64,000 nt of DNA, taken from Saprospiraceae bacterium. Lineage in GTDB: Bacteria > Bacteroidota > Bacteroidia > Chitinophagales > Saprospiraceae. Position numbers and translations under genes: made by a program. Positions 58,364-64,000 of the stretch are shown here, one piece after another. The stretch spans positions 214,979-278,978 of the forward strand of contig JADKCF010000005.1 of assembly GCA_016714765.1 (NCBI GenBank), in the 5' to 3' direction. The first letter of the stretch is position 1. Each line of letters begins with the position of its first letter. The notes under the pieces were generated by a model that searched no databases, was not told the origin of the DNA, and was given only the letters and a program-made list of their open reading frames with translations.

Positions 58364-60652
58364 TTAAGCTTTAAAGATAAAATAATATAAAATTACATCT
58401 AAAAGCAGCAATCCAATTATGGCTTTAGTATTTTTTGTGGCAAAGACCAAAAAATGAATCAAAAGAGCGACTATCGATCCTATCCAAAAGGAGAAAGAAA
58501 AATCAGCATTACTATTTGGGAAAATACTATTTGGTTCATTTTCATTTAATTCATTATCATTGAATTGCAAATTCAGGTTCATTGAATCTAAATTACTAAC
58601 TTGTTGTGCAATAAATTTTTCAACTTCTGCTGGAGTGGGTTGGATAAAGTGTTTGCCATCTTTTTGAAAAATACCAGTTTGGCTCATTGGAATTGCAATG
58701 CCATTTGGATTTAAATTGTTGTACACCAGTGGGTTGCCTTCTAAAGTTGATACCTGTAGCCCATAGTTGGTTTCTACTATCATAACTTCAGAATTTAATA
58801 CTATAAATTGTCCGTTACCGCCTGATGACCATTTAATTGCATCGTATAATTTTTCGATTTTTTCCATTTTATCATGAATGTTATGCACAGTTAAAGCAGA
58901 TTTGAATATTAATTCACCACCTTTTGTCAAAAAGCGAGATAAGATAAATCGCTTAGCTATTTTAGTACCAGATGCTTTTCTAAACACCCAAATTCCACTC
59001 TTAATAGCAATTTCTTTGGCTTCATCAACAACACGATCATCAAAAATAAATTCACCTAAACCATTGATTGCCTGAATATAACCAGGTTCAAAACCGGTTT
59101 TTTCTGCAGTACAATTTAATTTGAATTTTCCGGTTGCCCAGGAGTCCTCCCTTCCTTTCATTTGAAAAATACCTTCTAACCCGTCAATAAAACGAATATG
59201 AACGTTTATAAATCCATCAAACATCATTCCGGGGCGCTCGTGTGGAGGTGGCGCATTTAGCCCAACGGCATTCACATAAACAACATCGCCAGGAACTAAC
59301 TTTTGACCTACTTTTAAAACACTTCCAGTGGGCAAATTAGGATCCAATTGATCTTGTGTAAAAGAACTTGCAAACCGAACTCTTTCTTGTCCTCTAATAA
59401 TGGTTGAATTAAATTGATTGGGTCTCAACTTTCCACCTGGATCCAGAAATGAATCTCCTATATCATATTTACGTTCATTCGAAATGACTTGAATTCCATT
59501 TGTTACATCAGGCAAACGGACAGAGATCTTTGTAATTGTTGCTATATGTTTGATTTCCAGTTCTTTTTCGGCATTCACACTCGTATTATCCGGAAATTTG
59601 ACATCTACAGAATATTGAAATTTTAATGGTTCATCATAAGATGGTGTATTAATCAATTCTCCACCAAGGCCAGGAACATAACTTGCTTGTGCAATCATTC
59701 CTAAATTAGGTAAGAATTCAATCAAAATTTCTCCTTTTTCATCAGGGATTAATTCCAAAGGGTCCGTTTCTGATAAATCATAGATAGTTTCATTAGCCAC
59801 CAATGCCGGTGTAAAAATATACTGATTTCTTTTTATAGTATAAAAATTTAAATTCACTTTTATATTGGCAAACCAATTTCTATCCACTTCTTTTTCAGGG
59901 ACAATCACAATTTTTTGAACAAAGGGATCGTGGCCTAAACATTCTGCTGTGATTAATCTGACTTTACCGGATATTTCTGATTTTTGTGGGGAACTACACC
60001 AACCGGGCTGACAACCATCGTCTCTTTTTATAATGTCGCCACTAAAACTCTTATAATCGCTACAAGGATCAAATTCAGCAGAAGTTGGGCCGGTTTTAAT
60101 TAATGGCGGTGTGAAACGATTTTCATCCTCAAACATGGCATCTACAGTGCCACCGCTTATTACTTCTCCGCTTTCATTCCAGCCAATATCCACATAAGTA
60201 ACTCCTGTATAAATGGTTAACTCCTTTTTGACATTATTTCCGGAACTTGATTCTCCCCCGGTTTCGCCAATGCTTATGCTTCCTCCTTTGTAAACATATT
60301 CTTCATAAAATCTTGTCACATTAAAAAATACAGTTGCTTTATTTTCACGACCTTCTATTTCATTGCCATTCTCATCATAAAATTTTTTAACAACATTGTA
60401 TTTATAAATCCTTGGATTGGAATAGTCTGCAGGACGACTCTCCGGACCATGAGGAGAAAAACCACCACCTTTAATATTATTCACAGCTAATTTGGCTGCA
60501 CTTAATATCAAATTATCATCGGGGCATTTGATCATTTTATTTCCTGCAAAACAACCACAATTTTGGGCAAAAATTTGATTATTAATGATTAGGAGAAAAA
60601 AGAAGAACATAAACTTTATAATAAAAGCTTTCATATCAATTATCCGTATCAT
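58364..60652 (-). CDS. large exported membrane-anchored protein of unknown function
   Basis: 762 residues. A signal peptide ends near 'IFAQNCGCFAG'. The extracellular/periplasmic part is polar, with few repeats and several Cys pairs. In the middle, 'GSVLKVGQKLVPGDVVYVNA' resembles the first strands of a FecR-type domain, but the rest does not clearly follow that family. Two hydrophobic segments close the protein ('FSFWIGSIVALLIHFLVFA' and 'AIIGLLLLDVILYYFIF'), so the C-terminus is membrane-anchored. No T9SS tail is present. It is the last chromosomal gene before the tRNA-end junction. Function is unknown; the FecR comparison is weak. Confidence 0.7.
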   Translation of the reverse strand: MIRIIDMKAFIIKFMFFFFLLIINNQIFAQNCGCFAGNKMIKCPDDNLILSAAKLAVNNIKGGGFSPHGPESRPADYSNPRIYKYNVVKKFYDENGNEIEGRENKATVFFNVTRFYEEYVYKGGSISIGETGGESSSGNNVKKELTIYTGVTYVDIGWNESGEVISGGTVDAMFEDENRFTPPLIKTGPTSAEFDPCSDYKSFSGDIIKRDDGCQPGWCSSPQKSEISGKVRLITAECLGHDPFVQKIVIVPEKEVDRNWFANIKVNLNFYTIKRNQYIFTPALVANETIYDLSETDPLELIPDEKGEILIEFLPNLGMIAQASYVPGLGGELINTPSYDEPLKFQYSVDVKFPDNTSVNAEKELEIKHIATITKISVRLPDVTNGIQVISNERKYDIGDSFLDPGGKLRPNQFNSTIIRGQERVRFASSFTQDQLDPNLPTGSVLKVGQKLVPGDVVYVNAVGLNAPPPHERPGMMFDGFINVHIRFIDGLEGIFQMKGREDSWATGKFKLNCTAEKTGFEPGYIQAINGLGEFIFDDRVVDEAKEIAIKSGIWVFRKASGTKIAKRFILSRFLTKGGELIFKSALTVHNIHDKMEKIEKLYDAIKWSSGGNGQFIVLNSEVMIVETNYGLQVSTLEGNPLVYNNLNPNGIAIPMSQTGIFQKDGKHFIQPTPAEVEKFIAQQVSNLDSMNLNLQFNDNELNENEPNSIFPNSNADFSFSFWIGSIVALLIHFLVFATKNTKAIIGLLLLDVILYYFIFKA

Positions 60653-60916
60653 CCTGACATAATTTATTGCAAATATTTACACAATTATTGTAAACCAGAA
60701 CTGATTTGCGATACAATGCAGGATGATTGTAGTCATGAAATTTAGATATTCCTATTACATATCAAGCAAGTACTTTTCTTTTTTGGGTTTGGGGGGTGGG
60801 ATGTGGACAGTCGTGATGTGGGCTTGTTTGTACCCCCCGGGGAATTTGAGGGCCTCTTCAACCCACACAAAGATGGGTCAAAACATTTAAAGTGGTATTT
60901 TAAATCCTGACGACGA

Positions 60917-60945
60917 AAATGGTAGGCTCCGGAGTCTTACCATTT
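60917..60945. repeat. strong hairpin
   Basis: AAATGGTA pairs with TACCATTT, with an inner palindrome CTCCGGAG. Only a short T-rich stretch follows (CTATTTTG). It could be a terminator or an RNA end. The flanking 60653-60916 region is G-rich in places (60785-60850) and holds nothing I recognise. Confidence 0.55.
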
Positions 60946-61011
60946 CTATTTTGTTTTCATTTAGTTCGTTTGCAGGAAGATCTATGAAGTAGGCAGTTTA
61001 ACATAACTCCC

Positions 61012-61054
61012 TGAAAAACAATTGCCAAACAAGAAATTGATCTTATTTGGCAAT
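61012..61054 (-). terminator. tRNA terminator
   Basis: On the minus strand ATTGCCAAA/TTTGGCAAT (9 bp, 61021-61029 with 61046-61054) is followed by TGTTTTTC. It stands six bases behind the tRNA 3' fragment at 61060-61084, so it is the native terminator of the original tRNA gene. Confidence 0.75.
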
Positions 61055-61059
61055 GTATT

Positions 61060-61084
61060 TGGTGACCTCAGGAGGATTCGAACC
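61060..61084 (-). other. tRNA 3'-end fragment, candidate attachment site
   Basis: The minus strand carries GGTTCGAATCC (T-arm with TTCGAAT loop), TCC, then TGAGGTCA and CCA: the T-loop, acceptor 3' strand, discriminator and encoded CCA of a tRNA. Upstream sequence does not continue the tRNA (the T-stem 5' strand is missing its first three bases and no anticodon arm is found). This is the pattern left when an integrase uses a tRNA 3' end as attB. The chromosome side with terminator is to the left; the element would be to the right. The tRNA identity cannot be told. Confidence 0.75.
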
Positions 61085-61380
61085 AATTTTTTTGCCAATT
61101 CTATCTTTTTATATTTCAAGACTTTACACATAATACATATCTTTATATGCCTAATTGTCGCTGCATTGTCGCATATAGTCTGATGCAATTTACTGCCTTT
61201 TAGCAATATTTCAAAGTAAATCACGCTTTTTATTTCAGATTTAAGACAGATTTTTAAGCTTTTGTCCATTCAGTAATAACGAGTTTTACCACCTGAAGAA
61301 TACCATTTCCAAAGCATCATTACATACTTATTTTGTCCAAAATATATAAATTTTCATCGGTCGACATCAGTTCCGTTTTA

Positions 61381-61476
61381 CAGCCTACTGAGTCCGTGAA
61401 ACAGCCTACTCAGTCCGTGAAACAGGACGGTACGTGTCCTGTTTGACGGACTTGACACGGAACACATGCGGAACAC
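61381..61476. repeat. direct repeats and long hairpin, origin-like
   Basis: Two 21-bp direct repeats (61381-61401, 61402-61422; one C/G difference) with the core CAGCCTACT and AGTCCGTGAAA are followed by an inverted repeat: GTCCGT, G, AAACAGGAC (61413-61428) pairs with GTCCTGTTT, G, ACGGAC (61436-61451) around a 7-base loop. Just after it CGGAACAC occurs twice (61458-61465 and 61469-61476), and AACAGGAC recurs at 61486-61493. Clustered direct repeats beside a long hairpin are typical of plasmid or transfer origins. Which one is unknown. Confidence 0.6.
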
Positions 61477-61558
61477 AAACAGGACCATAAATAACTAAAC
61501 TAATAATAAACATTACTTAAACTATTAATAAACAATATAAACAAAAGCGAAAAAAAAA

Positions 61559-61642
61559 ATGAAAAAAATCAAAAACAACGAGACACTCGCACCAGGGGGC
61601 GGCGGTAACCTTGAGTTTACTTTTTACAACATCACTGGATGA
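61559..61642 (+). CDS. small ORF in the element leader region
   Basis: An ATG following a run of ten A's encodes 27 residues (MKKIKNNETLAPGGGG, then NLEFTFYNITG) and ends in TGA. Reading past the TGA stays open for about 47 codons with a beta-strand-like composition ('LISGSFDVTFDRKLYF'), so this may also be the start of a gene with an in-frame stop. No homology known. Confidence 0.3.
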   Translation: MKKIKNNETLAPGGGGNLEFTFYNITG

Positions 61643-62110
61643 CAATTTTTGATCTCAGGATCCTTTGATGTGACCTTCGACAGAAAGCTGTATTTTTATG
61701 TTGACGGGTGTTACCAATTTAAGCTATTTTACCATCGAGCATTCATTGTTAATTTAATCCTTTGCCGTTTTAGCGGTTTATCTTGATTCTGGCATCATTT
61801 TATTTCATTTTAATGCATTTGTTTGTACTAGGTATTTTTGTCGCTTTAAACAAGCTCTATTAACTTTTGTTGCTGGTTTGCCTTAGTATTGAACTTTCGA
61901 TTAATACATTTTCCCAATTATGCAAAATAATATATTAGTATTTTGTTAATTTGTAAACATTAATTTCAAAATTCATAACACCTTGGATGTTTATATTCTG
62001 TTTCATGTGAAAAATGATTTTTTTTCATTTCATGCAATCGCATAAACATCTAATAATTAATTGTATATAAATTACAAAATTTAGAATGTATTAAAAAATG
62101 CTAAAATAAA

Positions 62111-62138
62111 ACACCCAACTTGGGTGTACCTTGGGTGT
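62111..62138. promoter_or_regulatory. palindromic operator with extra half-site
   Basis: ACACCCAA, C, TTGGGTGT (62111-62127) is a perfect inverted repeat; a second TTGGGTGT half-site follows at 62131-62138. It lies 50 bases upstream of the HTH gene start at 62189, a usual place for an autoregulatory operator. The 61643-62110 stretch upstream is AT-rich with a further imperfect inverted repeat near 62005-62037 and no gene. Confidence 0.55.
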
Positions 62139-62188
62139 TTGCCATTCCACAACTCCTGACCTTTGTCCCCGTAACAATCAGTTTTACC

Positions 62189-62491
62189 ATGCCAGCAAAC
62201 ATTATTACCACGGACGATCTCAGAGAGTTCAAAATAGAGCTTATCCAGGAGATCAAACATTTGTTTTCCAACTCAAATTTTGCATTGAATCCTGATAGCA
62301 AAAGATTCCTTAAGTCATCAGAAGTTCAGGAACTTCTTAACCTTTCACCTACTTCACTCCAAAACTTAAGGAATGCACGACTTATCCCATATTCCAAGGT
62401 CAATGGGACTTTCTTTTATGACTGGAATGACATCATCGAGCTGATCGCCAATCACAAAAAGGAAATTAAACCTAAACGCAAATCATCTTAA
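62189..62491 (+). CDS. small helix-turn-helix protein
   Basis: 100 residues with an HTH_17/MerR-like motif: 'FLKSSEVQELLNLSPTSLQN', then 'LRNARLIPYSKVNGTFFYDW' and 'NDIIELIANHKKEIKPK'. Such proteins are common first genes of Bacteroidota mobile elements, where they act as excisionase- or replication-control-like DNA-binding proteins. I chose ATG 62189 because the HTH family usually starts with a short helix before 'FLKSSEV'. It lies 10 bases before the next gene, so it is co-transcribed. Confidence 0.8.
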   Translation: MPANIITTDDLREFKIELIQEIKHLFSNSNFALNPDSKRFLKSSEVQELLNLSPTSLQNLRNARLIPYSKVNGTFFYDWNDIIELIANHKKEIKPKRKSS

Positions 62492-62501
62492 TCCAGTACT
62501 G

Positions 62502-63214
62502 ATGTCAAAACCAATGAATCAGGTAAACTATATACGGCATTTAGAGAGTTTTCTTTCCATTGTGAATACCGGAGATTTCCTGCATTTTGGACATGTGGCA
62601 CTTTATGTTTCTTTGTTTCGTATTTGGAATATCAATTACTTTACAAATCCATTTTGTCCATCTAGGGGCGAAATAATGTCCCATGCCGGTATCAAATCAA
62701 AAGATGCTTTTTACCGTAATTTGAAGGAATTAAATGAATTTGATTTGATCCGTTACTACCCGTCCAAATCAAGATATGAACACAGTTATTATTGTCTTTC
62801 CACCATAGAACATTTAGAATTTGGATTTAAGTTGGATGTATGGGGTCTAAGTAATCACGTTGTATTAAACAACGCGGTACAATCCAAATTTGATTTTCAG
62901 GAGGGCAATGGCTCAGTAAGCAATAAGATTATTGACAATAGCACAAAAGCTAAATTATTTAATGGGAAAGGAGTATTGATTTTGGAAAATCTCTTACAAT
63001 CGATCACAATGGAAATATCAATACACAAGAGATAAAGAAAGCCTACCACCCCCAAAACGACCCCAAATACCCATCCCATCCCGACCATCGTATTTCTTCA
63101 CATTCTAATCATAGCTATCATGCAAACACTCAGAATTTTAAATCAGGAAGTTCCACTCTTCGTCCTTCAGGAATACCAATTGATCCAGAAGCAGATTACT
63201 CAGAGCCACTTTAG
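62502..63214 (+). CDS. element protein of replication-initiation/regulator type, probably frameshifted near its end
   Basis: The open frame 62502-63035 (177 codons) carries 'LYVSLFRIWNINYFTNPFCP' and 'SRGEIMSHAGIKSKDAFYRN', a winged-helix-like pattern that I associate with replication or regulator proteins of Bacteroidota elements, followed by 'LKELNEFDLIRYYP'. Near 62980 a shift to another frame continues coding with 'DHNGNINTQEIKKAYHPQND' and a His/Ser/Pro-rich tail to TAG at 63212-63214. That tail overlaps the start of the ATPase gene. If there is no frameshift, the protein ends at 63035. Function is inferred from context only. Confidence 0.6.
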
Positions 63215-63821
63215 TCATGAGCTCTTTTTACGTTTGATGGAATTGTTTGGCCAGATCATGTATGGCACACATTTTAAGCTTCACAAAGATGACAATAATG
63301 TCTTGCTGCAGCTGTATGCCTACTTTACAAGGAATGATTCCTTGTGTACTTTTTACGATATTGACCCCAATAAAGGACTTTTTCTTTCCGGAAAGACTGG
63401 TGTAGGGAAGACTGTTCACATGAAACTTATCCGGCAGTTTTTGACTTTCAAAACCAGGTTTAGGCTCAAGACTTGCCATTCCCTGGCACTGGAATACATG
63501 AACAATGGCTCAGAAACCATCATGTATTATGGTCGAAATTATGTGGATTATATAGATCCATATACCATCCATCAGTCCTATTGTTTTGATGATTTGGGAA
63601 CAGAAGATGGGGTCAAGCACTTTGGCACCCAGACCAATGTCATGGGGCAAGTCATCCTGATGCGATACGACCTATTCCAAAATAATAAAGTCAAAACCCA
63701 TTTTACAAGTAATCTCACAGCTAGCCAGATCGAAAAATTTTATGGTGACAGAGTACGCAGTCGTCTTCGTGAGATGTGCAACTGGATCGAATACAGAAAT
63801 GCCTTTGATAAACGCAAATAA
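63120..63821 (+). CDS. DnaC-like P-loop ATPase
   Basis: 233 residues with Walker A 'LFLSGKTGVGKTVHMKLI' (about residues 90-107), Walker B 'YCFDDLGTEDG' and the sensor/arginine region 'THFTSNLTASQIEKFYGDRV' followed by 'RSRLREM', as in DnaC/IstB-type helicase loaders. It would load a replicative helicase or act in element replication. The start is uncertain: the Met at 63120 overlaps the tail of the upstream gene; a second Met at 63240 would avoid this. Confidence 0.85.
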   Translation: MQTLRILNQEVPLFVLQEYQLIQKQITQSHFSHELFLRLMELFGQIMYGTHFKLHKDDNNVLLQLYAYFTRNDSLCTFYDIDPNKGLFLSGKTGVGKTVHMKLIRQFLTFKTRFRLKTCHSLALEYMNNGSETIMYYGRNYVDYIDPYTIHQSYCFDDLGTEDGVKHFGTQTNVMGQVILMRYDLFQNNKVKTHFTSNLTASQIEKFYGDRVRSRLREMCNWIEYRNAFDKRK

Positions 63822-63863
63822 TAAAGGAATTTAAGAAGCATGGTTTTACATATTTTGGGTTAC

Positions 63864-63889
63864 GTGGTCGCTGCGCTGGCAGCGACCAC
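63864..63889 (+). repeat. perfect 11-bp hairpin
   Basis: GTGGTCGCTGC and GCAGCGACCAC enclose a 4-base loop (GCTG); outer TGGTTT (63841-63846) can pair with AAACCA (63894-63899). There is no T-tract. Further short inverted repeats (TGCAT/ATGCA, AGCAG/CTGCT) follow up to 64000. It could be a terminator, a transfer-origin-like region or a structured RNA. Confidence 0.6.
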
Positions 63890-63908
63890 ACTTAAACCAC
63901 AACTATGC

Positions 63909-63974
63909 TTAAAGATAAGACCTTTCACACGTTGGTTGTGTGTGCACTTTTCGTCCTTCATCATGCATAAAGAT
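63909..63974 (+). other. short ORF at the right edge
   Basis: ATG at 63909 encodes MLKDKTFHTLVVCALFVLHH and one more Ala before TAA: a hydrophobic, signal-like peptide. Without more sequence this may be chance or a short leader ORF of an element gene lying beyond the window. Confidence 0.2.
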
Positions 63975-64000
63975 GCATGAGCAGAGCCGCTGCTTTCGCT

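Noticed and set aside
60785..60850. G-rich stretch as a possible structured RNA or intron end
   Set aside because: Only base composition supports it; no conserved core motif was found.
60982..61269. A 95-codon minus-strand frame across the tRNA fragment, possible integrase end
   Set aside because: It reads through the tRNA T-arm and terminator, has no recombinase motif (Arg-His-x-x-Arg-Tyr) and biased composition.

Overview
The window reads as a chromosome segment of a Bacteroidota bacterium, most likely of the Saprospiria type. It carries many exported proteins with type IX secretion (T9SS) sorting tails of the 'YPNPs...D..G+.V' kind, DUF6089, DUF4407, FG-GAP/UnbV and choice-of-anchor V proteins, promoter-like TTG-N(17-22)-TAnnTTTG motifs instead of clear Shine-Dalgarno sites, and AT-rich intergenic DNA. 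This placement is inferred from gene content only.

Layout. 1-1080: an SLC45-type MFS transporter (cut by the window edge) diverges from a YdeI-family gene. 1298-4234: a methionine/cysteine locus with a promoter-like motif, a SAM-I riboswitch, a short ORF ending in seven consecutive Cys codons, possible attenuator hairpins, then metY and metX. 4252-7580: a conserved hypothetical, a Trp/His-rich exported protein, and a decayed T9SS gene flanked by remnants of tandem copies. 7885-9977: guaB and tadA. 10234-21475: a LytTR gene, a small exported protein and a giant (about 3,200-codon) T9SS adhesin-like gene broken by about a dozen frameshifts. 21687-36683: a lipoprotein, pcm, a P-domain reprolysin-like protease, an EamA permease, an FG-GAP/UnbV protein, a glycosyltransferase/recQ pair, a DUF6089 protein and a subtilase. 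36797-49148: a DinB/YfiT protein, DUF4407, an ABC pair with a BatE-like protein, an ECF sigma factor with a fused anti-sigma/barrel protein, trpS, mqnA, a DUF4139 protein, a choice-of-anchor V protein and an acyltransferase. 49585-60652: two more large metalloproteases, a GldM-C-like protein, a VOC protein and two unfamiliar proteins.

At 61060-61084 a 25-base tRNA 3' end, still followed by its own terminator but lacking the rest of the tRNA, marks a likely attachment site. To its right, up to the window end, lies what looks like an integrated mobile element: 21-bp direct repeats next to a long hairpin (origin-like), a palindromic operator upstream of a small HTH gene, a replication-type protein and a DnaC-like ATPase.

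Themes. Export and proteolysis dominate: six T9SS tails, three reprolysin-like proteases, one subtilase and one GldM-like domain. The metY leader appears to combine SAM sensing with a possible cysteine-sensing peptide. Many long genes carry single-base frameshifts at homopolymers, while most short housekeeping genes are intact. Comparison of two near-identical 562-bp repeats shows six single-base indels in one copy, so many of the frameshifts are probably consensus errors rather than true gene decay.
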